The notes beneath the pieces were generated by a model. It was not told where the DNA came from. It saw nothing but the letters and a program-made list of their open reading frames with translations, and made no database searches. 64,000 bases of DNA, taken from contig NZ_OZ186815.1 in NCBI RefSeq assembly GCF_964273065.1, positions 2,666,001 through 2,730,000 on the forward strand, written 5' to 3'. Made by a program: the position numbers and the translations under genes. Below, in pieces: positions 28,727 through 36,394 of the stretch. Source of the DNA: Nocardiopsis dassonvillei_B (GTDB taxonomy: Bacteria > Actinomycetota > Actinomycetes > Streptosporangiales > Streptosporangiaceae). Within the stretch, counting starts at the first letter, position 1; each line of letters begins with the position of its first letter.

Positions 28727-29947
28727 ATGCCCGAAGCAGTCATCGTCGCCACCGCCCGCTCCCCGATCGGGCGCGCCTTCAAGGGTTCGCTCAAGGACAT
28801 CCGACCCGACGACCTCGCCACGCAGGTCATCGGCGCCGCCCTGGCCAAGGTCCCGCAGCTGGACCCGTCCTCGATCGACGACCTCATGCTCGGCTGCGGC
28901 CTGCCCGGGGGCGAGCAGGGCTTCAACATGGCCCGCGTGGTCGCCGTCCAGCTCGGACTGGACACCGTGCCCGGCGCCACCGTCACCCGCTACTGCTCCT
29001 CCTCCCTCCAGACCACCCGGATGGCCTTCCACGCCATCAAGGCGGGCGAGGGCGACGTGTTCATCTCCGCCGGCGTGGAGACCGTGAGCCGCTTCGCCCA
29101 CGGCAGCAGCGACAACCCGCAGAACGAGAACCCGCTGTTCGCCGACGCGAAGGCCCGCACCGAGAAGCGCCAGGAGGCCGGCGCGCCGGTCTGGACCGAC
29201 CCGCGCGAGGACGGCGCCCTGCCCGACATCTACATCTCGATGGGCCAGACCGCCGAGAACGTCGCCCAGATCACCGGCGTCGACCGCCGGCGCCAGGACG
29301 AGTTCGCCGTCCGCTCCCAGAACCTCGCCGAGAAGTCCCTGGACAACGGCTTCTGGGAGCGCGAGATCGTCCCGATCACCCTGCCCGACGGCACGGTGGT
29401 CACCGCCGACGACGGAATCCGCCGCGGCACCACCTACGAGAAGGTCTCCCAGCTCCAGCCGGTGTTCCGTCCCGACGGCACCGTCACCGCGGGCAACGCC
29501 TGCCCGCTCAACGACGGTGCCTCCGCGCTCGTCATCATGAGCGACACCAAGGCCGCGCAGCTGGGCCTGACCCCGCTGGCCCGCATCGTCTCCACCGGCG
29601 TGACCGGCCTGAACCCGGAGATCATGGGTCTGGGCCCGGTCGAGGCCTCCAGGCAGGCCCTGGCCCGCGCCAACATGGCGATCGGCGACATCGACCTGGT
29701 CGAGATCAACGAGGCGTTCGCCGCCCAGGTGCTGCCCTCCGCCGACCAGCTGGGCGTGGACATCGACGCGCAGCTGAACGTCAACGGCGGCGGCATCGCG
29801 GTCGGCCACCCGTTCGGCAGCACCGGCGCCCGCATCACCGGCACCCTGATCAACGGTCTTCGGTTCCACGACAAGACCTTCGGCCTGGAGACCATGTGCG
29901 TCGGCGGCGGCCAGGGCATGGCGGCCGTCTTCGAGCGCCTGAGCTGA
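28727..29947 (+). CDS. fadA: Acetyl-CoA C-acyltransferase (thiolase)
   Basis: 406 residues. Active-site features: VTRYCSSSLQTTRMA (acyl-Cys near 89), NEAFAAQ (about 330), GGGIAVGHPFGSTGARI (catalytic His about 357) and CVGGGQGMAAVFE (second Cys about 390). Both degradative beta-ketothiolase and biosynthetic acetoacetyl-CoA thiolase use these. No other beta-oxidation gene is adjacent. The neighbourhood (SGNH hydrolase, cbs) matches remembered Rv1074c (fadA3), which favours the degradative type. Confidence 0.9.
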   Translation: MPEAVIVATARSPIGRAFKGSLKDIRPDDLATQVIGAALAKVPQLDPSSIDDLMLGCGLPGGEQGFNMARVVAVQLGLDTVPGATVTRYCSSSLQTTRMAFHAIKAGEGDVFISAGVETVSRFAHGSSDNPQNENPLFADAKARTEKRQEAGAPVWTDPREDGALPDIYISMGQTAENVAQITGVDRRRQDEFAVRSQNLAEKSLDNGFWEREIVPITLPDGTVVTADDGIRRGTTYEKVSQLQPVFRPDGTVTAGNACPLNDGASALVIMSDTKAAQLGLTPLARIVSTGVTGLNPEIMGLGPVEASRQALARANMAIGDIDLVEINEAFAAQVLPSADQLGVDIDAQLNVNGGGIAVGHPFGSTGARITGTLINGLRFHDKTFGLETMCVGGGQGMAAVFERLS

Positions 29948-29965
29948 TCCGCTCCCCGTACACGC

Positions 29966-30006
29966 GGGGCCGGGGGTGGCCATCCCCCGGCCCCTTTCTT
30001 CTTTTT
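29966..30006 (+). terminator. Thiolase terminator
   Basis: An 11-bp GC stem (29966-29976 with 29984-29994) is followed by TTTCTTCTTTTT, a textbook rho-independent terminator. The remaining ~220 bases before 30230 show no gene; a -10/-35 pair for DUF4287 was not convincing. Confidence 0.9.
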
Positions 30007-30229
30007 CCGGACCCCTATGCGTTTTCCTGACATTTACCCCACCGGTCGTGGGCACTCCGGAACACGCGCGAGCGCGGCTTAACACCGGCACTAACGGTCG
30101 TCCAGGACCTGTAGGCAAACGTTCCCACACATGCAAGGTAAAAGCCGGTGTCCAGGGCTTGTCCATATCGTGATCCTGATGCAGTGTCGCAGGTAAGCGT
30201 CAAACGCCAACGCACTGCCGGAGGTGCCC

Positions 30230-30499
30230 ATGCCGGTAACCCACTCGCCGGAAGTCCACGCCAAGCTCATCGAACGCATCCCGGCCGTCACCGGCCGAGG
30301 ACTCCACGAGTGGTTCGACGCCCTCGATCAGGGACCGGGCCTGCTCCGCTGCTCCGAGCGCGCCAACTGGCTCGCCGACGAGTACGAGCTGCCCCCGTGG
30401 TACGCCCAGGCCCTCGTCACCGAGTACGAACGCCGCCGCCGGAACCGCTCCATCCCCGCACCGCGCCGCGCGGGCGAGCGGAGCCCGGAGTCGGCCTGA
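30230..30499 (+). CDS. DUF4287-domain small protein
   Basis: 89 residues, soluble. The conserved pattern HAKLIERIPAVTGRGLHEWF...ANWLADEYELPPWYAQALVTEYERRRR is that of DUF4287, a small helical family common in actinobacteria without known function. ATG 30230 has GGAGG 5 bases upstream. Confidence 0.82.
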   Translation: MPVTHSPEVHAKLIERIPAVTGRGLHEWFDALDQGPGLLRCSERANWLADEYELPPWYAQALVTEYERRRRNRSIPAPRRAGERSPESA

Positions 30500-30524
30500 G
30501 TCCAGCCCGTCCGCGTACGACGAC

Positions 30525-30559
30525 GAGGGGCCGCTCCGGCAGTACCGGAACGGCCCCTC
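30525..30559. terminator. Bidirectional hairpin between convergent genes
   Basis: GAGGGGCCG (30525-30533) pairs with CGGCCCCTC (30551-30559), with an inner TCCGG/CCGGA stem. It separates DUF4287 from the convergent Bax-inhibitor gene. Confidence 0.7.
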
Positions 30560-30589
30560 TGTCGTGCACGGCGGCCCGAAGGCCGCGGT

Positions 30590-31525
30590 CTACTCGCCGA
30601 ACATCGACTTGATGATCCAGAGCAGGCGCAGGATCTCGATGTAGAGCCAGACCAGGGAGGCGGTCAGGCCGAACGCGAACAGCCAGGAGGTCTTGGCCGG
30701 GACACCGGCGTTGATGCCCTCCTCGATGCCCCGGAAGTCCAGGGCCAGGGTGCAGGCGGCGATGACGATGAAGACCAGGCTGACGACCAGGCCCAGCGGG
30801 CTGGCCTCGCGGATCCCGATGCCGCCGGAGATGAAGAAGCTCGCGACGAAGTTGACCAGCATCAGGGCCAGGGCGCCCATGGAGGCGTAGACGACGACCT
30901 TGACGAAGCCGTCGGTCACCTTGATGATGCGGAACTTGTACAGCGCCAGCATCACGCCGAACACCAGGAAGGTGCCGACCACGGCCTGGGTGACGAGCAC
31001 ACCGCCCGAGCCGGCGCCCTGCGTGGCGTCGAGGCTGCCGGCGAGGATCGCCGTCAGACCGCCGACGAGCAGGCCCTCCAGGGCCGCGTAGGCCAGGGTG
31101 GCGACCGGGTTGGCGATGCCCTTGAACCCGACGACCAGGCCCAGGACCAGGCCGCCGAGGGCGCCCGTGATCGCCAGGAGCATGGCCAGGCCCGGGGAGG
31201 ACTGGAAGAGGAAGTAGTTGAGGACGGCCGTGACGACGACCAGGCCCAGGGACATCCCGGTGCGCACGACCACGTCGTCGATGGTCATCCGCGCTTCGCC
31301 GAAGCCCTGGGCGGGACCGCCCGGGTACGGCTGTTGCGGGTAACCCTGCTGGGGGTATCCCTGCTGCGGGTACGGCTGACCGTAGCCCGGCTGCTGGCCG
31401 TAGCCCTGCTGCGGGTACGGCTGTCCGTGACCCTGCTGGGGGTATCCCTGCTGCTGGCCGTACCCTGCCGGGCCGGCCTGCTGGAGCGCCCGCTTGAGAA
31501 CGGGGTTGGAACTGCGCATCCGCAT
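30590..31525 (-). CDS. Bax inhibitor-1 / YccA-family membrane protein
   Basis: 311 residues. A cytoplasmic N-terminus (about 15-75) is made of Tyr/Gly/Pro/Gln repeats (GYPQQGY and variants). Seven hydrophobic spans follow (for example LGLVVVTAVLNYFLF, VVGTFLVFGVMLALYKF, PLGLVVSLVFIVIAACTLALDF), with the C-terminal WLYIEILRLLWI pattern of the Bax inhibitor-1 family. Relatives include proton/calcium leak channels such as BsYetJ. ATG 31525 is chosen; a second ATG 6 bases later is possible. Confidence 0.85.
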   Translation of the reverse strand: MRMRSSNPVLKRALQQAGPAGYGQQQGYPQQGHGQPYPQQGYGQQPGYGQPYPQQGYPQQGYPQQPYPGGPAQGFGEARMTIDDVVVRTGMSLGLVVVTAVLNYFLFQSSPGLAMLLAITGALGGLVLGLVVGFKGIANPVATLAYAALEGLLVGGLTAILAGSLDATQGAGSGGVLVTQAVVGTFLVFGVMLALYKFRIIKVTDGFVKVVVYASMGALALMLVNFVASFFISGGIGIREASPLGLVVSLVFIVIAACTLALDFRGIEEGINAGVPAKTSWLFAFGLTASLVWLYIEILRLLWIIKSMFGE

Positions 31526-31661
31526 GTCCGCTGATGACCTTTCGAAACCGTGGTTTGCTGCCCACAAGGTAACGTACCGGCCTGCTCCCGGGTTCCGCCG
31601 CTCAGGTCACCGTTGGGAAACGGCTCCGGGTGACGCCCGTGAACCCCCGCCGAACACGGTG

Positions 31662-31689
31662 ACGGGCCGGGGTGGGGACCCCGGCCCGT
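31662..31689. terminator. Strong hairpin upstream of the MITE-like element
   Basis: A perfect 12-bp stem with a GGGG loop (31662-31673 with 31678-31689). Before the insertion sequence arrived it lay a short distance past the putA stop and probably ended putA transcription. Confidence 0.55.
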
Positions 31690-31725
31690 GCCCCCGTCGT
31701 GCCGGATGGGACCGGTCGCGCGCTG

Positions 31726-31896
31726 GGCCGTGTTCTTCGAACCTCCGCTCCGGTCCGCGTTCGGCGCCCCCGGAAGGCGGGAACCCTCGGCCCCACGGGA
31801 ACGTCCTCGCTACCCGGACACCCCCTCCGGGCCTCCCGGCCCCCGCCGGCGCCTCACACACCCCCGCGGAGCAGGAGGGCATCCAAAGAACAGGCC
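31726..31896 (+). mobile_element. MITE-like element, copy 1
   Basis: 171 bases beginning GGCCGTGTTCTTCG and ending AAAGAACAGGCC, so the ends are imperfect inverted repeats (GGCC-G-TGTTCTT against GGCCTGTTCTT). Clear similarity runs along its length to 40129-40294 (reverse strand) and 54510-54677: shared CGGTCCG, CGGCGCCC, GTCCTCG and CCGGG(C/T)CT blocks. It codes for nothing. CTAG follows its right end and was then duplicated by the adjacent insertion sequence. Before that insertion it abutted the putA stop codon. Confidence 0.65.
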
Positions 31897-31916
31897 CTAG
31901 CTTGGCGTTTAAGCTC

Positions 31917-31952
31917 AAGCCCGTGACCGGACAACGTCTCGGTCACGGGCTT
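31917..31952 (+). terminator. Hairpin inside the left end of the IS701-like element
   Basis: A perfect 13-bp stem (31917-31929 with 31940-31952) just inside the terminal repeat. Such hairpins in insertion sequences block transcription entering from outside and so keep transposase expression low. Confidence 0.55.
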
Positions 31953-31973
31953 CGCTGTTCTGCGGACAGCACA

Positions 31974-32033
31974 ACGGCCTTCGCGTGATCATGTGCAGCG
32001 ACCAAGCAAACACATCAACACCACGAAGGCCGT
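31974..32033 (+). promoter_or_regulatory. Hairpin that hides the transposase ribosome-binding site
   Basis: ACGGCCTTCGCGTG (31974-31987) pairs, with one bulged base, with CACGAAGGCCGT (32022-32033). The GAAGG Shine-Dalgarno (32025-32029) of the GTG start at 32039 lies within the right arm. Transcripts that read through from outside would fold and block translation, a known strategy in IS10/IS50-type elements. Confidence 0.5.
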
Positions 32034-32038
32034 CACCT

Positions 32039-33481
32039 GTGAGTCTGCCCCACCAGAGGCCCCCCGTCGAGTCACTGTCGGAGTTGTCCCGGTTCCGCAC
32101 CGACCTGCACGCCTGCCTCACCGGCCGCCGTGACGCCCTGTTCGAGGTGTGCGAGGCCCTGGTGTGCGCCCCCGGACCCGTCCACCACCTGGCCCAACTC
32201 TCCCTGGAACCCGAACACCACCGCGGCCACGGCTCGGCCTACGCCGCCCTCAACCACGGCCGCCTCGACACCGACCGGTTGCGCCAGAGCCTGACCGCAC
32301 CGCCCCCACCCCGCTTCCACGGCCGCCTGGTCCTGGCCTGCGACGTCTCCCCGTGGCTGCGCCCGGACGCCTGGACCAGCCCCGATCGCTCCTGGTGCCA
32401 CACCTACGGGCGCGGCACCGGCCAGGCCGAGATGGTCCCGGGCTGGCCCTACTCGATGATCGCCGCCCTGGAAGAGGGCTCCACCTCCTGGACCGCGCCG
32501 CTGGACCTGCTGCGTCTGCTCCCGGGCCAGGACCCGATCACCGCCACCGCCGACCAGGTCCGCGGCCTCCTCCAGCGGCTGATCGCCGCCGGGCACCACC
32601 GGCCCGCCGACCCGGACGTACTGGTGGTGGTCGACGCCGGTTACGACGCGGTCCGTCTGGCCTTCCTGCTGGCCGGCCTGCCCGTGCAGGTGCTGGGCCG
32701 GTTGCGCTCGGACCGGGTGCTCTACGGACCCGCCGAGCACCTGCCGCCTTCCGCGGCCGGGCGCCCGGCCAAGCACGGCGCCCCGCTGCGCATGGCCGCC
32801 CCGGCCACCTGGCCCGCACCGGAGCAGGAGACCTCGACGGCGACCCGCCGCTACGGAACCGCGACCGCCCGGGCCTGGAATCGGATGCACCCCCGGCTGA
32901 CGCACCGGTCGGCGTGGGCCGACCACCCCGGGGAGCTGCCGGTGATCGAGGGCACCCTGGTCCGGTTGGAGGTGGAGGCGCTGCCTTCCCGCAGGTCTCC
33001 CGCGCCGTTGTGGTTGTGGTCCTCGGCCACCGGTCTGGGCGCGGAGGGGGTGGACGGGTTGTGGTGGGCCTACCTGCGCCGGTTCGATATCGAGCACACC
33101 TTCCGGTTCCTCAAGCAGCAGTTGGGGTGGGACGCACCGCGGTTGCGGGACCCGGAGGCGGCGGACCGGTGGTCCTGGATCGTGATCGCGGCCTACACCC
33201 AGCTGCGGTTGGCGCGGCGTTCGGTGGGTGATGTGCGTTTGCCCTGGCAGAGGCGGGTGGAGCAGCACCGGTTGAGTCCGGGCAGGGTGCGGCGGGGGTT
33301 TCGGTACCTGCGTGCGGGTCTGCCCGGGCTCGTGGGTGTTCCACGGCCCTCGCGGCCGGGTCCGGGGCGCCCGCCGGGGAGCCGGAACCGGTGTCCGGCT
33401 CCCCGTTACGGGGTCGCGAGGAAGAACAAGAAGAACAAAACGGGCACTGCGAGTCGTCCCGCAGACAAGCAACCAGCTTAA
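32039..33481 (+). CDS. Transposase of the IS701-like element
   Basis: 480 residues. It belongs to the actinobacterial transposase group with N-terminus PPVESLSELSRFRTDLHACL. Candidate DDE residues: D in LVLACDVSPWLRPD (about 100), D in VVVDAGYDAVRLA (about 200) and E in RRFDIEHTFRFLKQQLGW (about 360), the IS4/IS701-like YREK-equivalent region. The tail is Lys/Arg-rich. GTG 32039 matches the usual start of the family and has GAAGG 9 bases upstream. Confidence 0.88.
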   Translation: MSLPHQRPPVESLSELSRFRTDLHACLTGRRDALFEVCEALVCAPGPVHHLAQLSLEPEHHRGHGSAYAALNHGRLDTDRLRQSLTAPPPPRFHGRLVLACDVSPWLRPDAWTSPDRSWCHTYGRGTGQAEMVPGWPYSMIAALEEGSTSWTAPLDLLRLLPGQDPITATADQVRGLLQRLIAAGHHRPADPDVLVVVDAGYDAVRLAFLLAGLPVQVLGRLRSDRVLYGPAEHLPPSAAGRPAKHGAPLRMAAPATWPAPEQETSTATRRYGTATARAWNRMHPRLTHRSAWADHPGELPVIEGTLVRLEVEALPSRRSPAPLWLWSSATGLGAEGVDGLWWAYLRRFDIEHTFRFLKQQLGWDAPRLRDPEAADRWSWIVIAAYTQLRLARRSVGDVRLPWQRRVEQHRLSPGRVRRGFRYLRAGLPGLVGVPRPSRPGPGRPPGSRNRCPAPRYGVARKNKKNKTGTASRPADKQPA

Positions 33482-33489
33482 ACGCCAAG

Positions 33490-34416
33490 CTAGTTACGGG
33501 TGATCAGCGAGCGCGCGAAGAACAGCATGTTCGCGGGACGCTCCGCCAGGCGGCGCATGTAGTAGCCGTACCATTCGGTGCCGTAGGGGACGTAAACGCG
33601 CATGCGCTTGCCCTCGGCGGCCAGGCGGACCTGCTCCTCCTCGCGGATGCCGAACAGCATCTGGTACTCGTGGTCGTCCGCGCCGCGGCCGTTGGCGGCC
33701 GCCAGCTCTCCGGCGATGGCGATCATCCGCGGGTCGTGCGAGGCGACCATCGGGTAGCCGTCGCCCTCCATCAGGATGCGCAGCGCGCGCACGTACGCCT
33801 TGTCGACCTCGTGCTTGTCGCGGAAGGCCACCGACTCGGGCTCGTCGTAGGCGCCCTTGCACAGGCGCACCCGGGAGCCGGCGCCGCTCAGGTCGCGGCA
33901 GTCGGCCTCGGTGCGGCGCAGGTAGGCCTGGAGCACCGCGCCCACGAAGGGGAAGTCCTCGCGCAGATCGCGCAGGACGCCCAGGGTGGAGTCGGTGGTG
34001 GTGTGGTCCTCCATGTCCAGGGTGACCGTGGTGCCGACGGCCTTGGCCGCCTCGGCGATGCGCCGGGCGTTGTCCAGGGCGATCTTCTCGCCGTCGCCGC
34101 CCAGGAACTGCCCGACCGCGGACAGCTTGACCGACACCTCGGCGCGGTCGCCCAGACCGGCCTCGCCCAGGGCCGCCAGCAGGTCCTCGTAGGCCAGGAC
34201 GGTGGCCTCGGCCTGGGCTCGGTCCTCGGTGTCCTCTCCGAGGAAGTCCAGCGTGACGAGGCGGTCCGCGGCCAGCCGCTCGACGGCGGGCAGGGCGGAG
34301 TCCAGGTCCTCTCCGGCGACGAACCGGTGGACCATGGCGCGGGTGACGGGGGTGCGCTCGACGATCCGGCGGCAGGCGGCGGACCTGGCGGCGAGCAGCA
34401 GAGGCTTGCGGAGCAT
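33490..34416 (-). CDS. putA: Proline dehydrogenase
   Basis: 308 residues, the monofunctional FAD-dependent enzyme that oxidises proline to pyrroline-5-carboxylate. Barrel motifs seen: VTLDFLGEDTED (about 53), VSVKLSA (about 97), VTLDMEDHTTTDSTL (about 125), RVRLCKGAYDEPESVAF (about 188), MVASHDPRM and the C-terminal YGTEWYGYYMRRLAERPANMLFFARSL. The stop TAG is inside the CTAG target duplicated by the insertion sequence. It lies 145 bases after pruA in the same direction, separated by two hairpins. ATG 34416 has GAGG upstream. Confidence 0.92.
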   Translation of the reverse strand: MLRKPLLLAARSAACRRIVERTPVTRAMVHRFVAGEDLDSALPAVERLAADRLVTLDFLGEDTEDRAQAEATVLAYEDLLAALGEAGLGDRAEVSVKLSAVGQFLGGDGEKIALDNARRIAEAAKAVGTTVTLDMEDHTTTDSTLGVLRDLREDFPFVGAVLQAYLRRTEADCRDLSGAGSRVRLCKGAYDEPESVAFRDKHEVDKAYVRALRILMEGDGYPMVASHDPRMIAIAGELAAANGRGADDHEYQMLFGIREEEQVRLAAEGKRMRVYVPYGTEWYGYYMRRLAERPANMLFFARSLITRN

Positions 34417-34465
34417 GGTGACCTCGAAGGAGACGAGCGCGGACGGTCGTGTCGCGCGCGGACGG

Positions 34466-34550
34466 GGTGCGGCCGGGATTCGGCCCGGCCGCACCGGTGG
34501 TTCCTCGGGGGGCGGGGAGTCCGCACCCCCCAGGACGGGAGGGGTGCGGA
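34466..34550 (-). terminator. Two hairpins between pruA and putA
   Basis: Stem 1: TCCGCACCCC/GGGGTGCGGA (34520-34529 with 34541-34550), just after the pruA stop. Stem 2: a perfect 12-bp stem (34466-34477 with 34484-34495). They could end part of the pruA transcripts or stabilise them, making putA less abundant than pruA. Confidence 0.5.
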
Positions 34551-34561
34551 ACCCTGGGGTG

Positions 34562-36187
34562 CTATCCCTGGTGGGGGTAGGAGGAGGTCGTCGGGGCGAC
34601 GAACGTCTCCTTGATGGAGCGCGGGCTGGACCAGCGCGACAGGTTCTGCGCGGACCCGGCCTTGTCGTTGGTGCCCGAGGCGCGGCCGCCGCCGAAGGGC
34701 TGCTGGCCCACGATGGAGCCGGTCGGCCGGTCGTTGATGTAGAAGTTGCCCGCGGTGAAGCGCAGGGCCTCCTCGGCCTCGGCGACCGCCGAGCGGTCGT
34801 TGGCGATGACCGCACCGGTCAGCGCGTAGGCCGAGCCCTCGTCGACGACCTTGAGGATCTCGCTGTAGCGGTCGTCCTCGTAGACGTGGACGGCGACGAC
34901 CGGGCCGAAGTACTCGGTGCGGAACACGTCGTTGGACGGGTCCGTGCCCACGATGATGGTCGGGCGCACGAAGTAGCCCACGGAGTCGTCGGCGGTGCCG
35001 CCCGCCACGATCTCCAGGGTCGGGTCGGACTTGGCGTCCTCCAGGACCTTGGCCAGCTTGTCGAAGGAGCGGCGGTCGATGACGGCGCCCATGAAGTTCG
35101 ACAGGTCGGTGACGTCGCCCATGGTCAGGGCCTCGGTCTCGGCGATGAGGGCGTCGCCCATCTTCTCCCAGACCGAGCGGGCCACGAACACGCGCGAGGC
35201 GGCCGAGCACTTCTGCCCCTGGTACTCGAAGGCGCCGCGCACGATGGCGGTGCGCAGGATCTCCGGGTCGGCGGTGGAGTGGGCGACGATGAAGTCCTTG
35301 CCGCCGGTCTCGCCCACGATGCGCGGGTAGCTGCGGTAGGTGGAGATGTTCTCGCCGACGGTCTTCCACAGGTGCTGGAAGGTGCGGGTGGAGCCGGTGA
35401 AGTGCACACCGGCCAGCTCCGGGTCGTTGAGGGCGACGTCGGAGACGGCCAGACCGTCACCGGTGACCATGTTGATGACGCCGGCGGGCATCCCGGCCTC
35501 CTCCAGCAGGCGCATGGTCAGCTCGGCGGCGAACTGCTGCGTCGGGGAGGGCTTCCACACGACCACGTTGCCCATCAGGGCCGGGGCGGTGGGCAGGTTG
35601 CCCGCGATGGCGGTGAAGTTGAACGGGGTGATCGCGTAGACGAACCCCTCCAGCGGCCGCTGCTCCATGCGGTTCCACACGCCCTTGACGCTCAGCGGCT
35701 GCTGGGCGATGAGCTCGCGGGCGTAGGCGACGTTGAAGCGCCAGAAGTCGATGAGCTCGCAGGCCGCGTCGATCTCCGCCTGCTGGGCCGTCTTGGACTG
35801 GCCGAGCATGGTGGCGGCGTTGATGGTGGCGCGCCAGGGGCCGGAGAGCAGCTCGGCGGCGCGCAGCAGGATGGCGGCGCGGTCGTCGAAGGACATCGCG
35901 CGCCAGGCCGGGGCGGCGGCCTTGGCCGCGGCGATGGCGTCGCGCGCGTCCTGGTGGGTGGCGTTGCGCATCGTGCCCAGTACGGCGGCGTGGTTGTGCG
36001 GCTGCACCACGTCGATGGGCTCGCCGCCGCCCATGCGGCTCTCGCCGCCGATGCGCATCGGCAGGTCGATGCGCTCCTTGCCGAGCTTCTCCAGCTCGGC
36101 GACGAGCTCCGCGCGCTCGGCACTGCCGGGCGCGTAGGAGAGAACGGGCTCGTTCACCGGCAGCGGGACGTTGGTCACGGCGTCCAT
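34562..36187 (-). CDS. pruA: L-glutamate gamma-semialdehyde (P5C) dehydrogenase
   Basis: 541 residues, the NAD-dependent second step of proline catabolism giving glutamate. ALDH-superfamily motifs: YAITPFNFTAIAGNLPTAPAL (about 185-205), KPSPTQQFAAEL, GVHFTGSTRTF (about 285), and the catalytic Cys in FEYQGQKCSAASRVFV (about 315-330). The ending PFGGGRASGTNDKAG...WSSPRSIKE is typical of P5CDH. ATG 36187 has GGGAGG 5 bases upstream. Divergent from the PucR regulator. Confidence 0.93.
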   Translation of the reverse strand: MDAVTNVPLPVNEPVLSYAPGSAERAELVAELEKLGKERIDLPMRIGGESRMGGGEPIDVVQPHNHAAVLGTMRNATHQDARDAIAAAKAAAPAWRAMSFDDRAAILLRAAELLSGPWRATINAATMLGQSKTAQQAEIDAACELIDFWRFNVAYARELIAQQPLSVKGVWNRMEQRPLEGFVYAITPFNFTAIAGNLPTAPALMGNVVVWKPSPTQQFAAELTMRLLEEAGMPAGVINMVTGDGLAVSDVALNDPELAGVHFTGSTRTFQHLWKTVGENISTYRSYPRIVGETGGKDFIVAHSTADPEILRTAIVRGAFEYQGQKCSAASRVFVARSVWEKMGDALIAETEALTMGDVTDLSNFMGAVIDRRSFDKLAKVLEDAKSDPTLEIVAGGTADDSVGYFVRPTIIVGTDPSNDVFRTEYFGPVVAVHVYEDDRYSEILKVVDEGSAYALTGAVIANDRSAVAEAEEALRFTAGNFYINDRPTGSIVGQQPFGGGRASGTNDKAGSAQNLSRWSSPRSIKETFVAPTTSSYPHQG

Positions 36188-36299
36188 GGGCACCTCCCTG
36201 AAAGTCTGATCCCTGAATCGCGCAGGGGCTGTCTCATCCCACGCTCCCAGACCAGGACCGTGCGAACCTTGTGGGTCGGGCCACTCTTTGCACGGCCTA

Positions 36300-36317
36300 T
36301 TTGTCCCTTAGGACAAA
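36300..36317. promoter_or_regulatory. Candidate operator of the proline regulator
   Basis: A perfect inverted repeat TTTGTCC-N4-GGACAAA between the divergent pruA and PucR-type genes (207-base gap). Its central position fits binding by the PucR-family activator of the proline genes; this is inferred from position and symmetry. Confidence 0.5.
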
Positions 36318-36394
36318 ATGAGACTCGAAGGCTTGTACCGACCCCGTTTCACGACGGTTGTCCCACCGCTCACCGCACTCCACCGGAGGCCCCC

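Larger units (their letters stand above)
31897..33493 (+). mobile_element. IS701-like insertion sequence with CTAG target duplication
   Basis: The element proper is 31901-33489 (1,589 bp). Its ends are a perfect 15-bp inverted repeat, CTTGGCGTTTAAGCT, and it is flanked by direct repeats CTAG (31897-31900 and 33490-33493). The right CTAG contains the putA TAG stop, so putA stays intact while everything downstream of it was pushed 1.6 kb away. The single gene encodes a DDE transposase. Intact ends and an intact gene suggest recent, possibly active, insertion. Confidence 0.9.

Noticed and set aside
34202..36394. PucR regulator appearing to start within the proline genes, giving a 1,301-residue fusion
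   Set aside because: The added part is the antisense of pruA/putA; the GTG at 36395 with CGGAGG is the real start.
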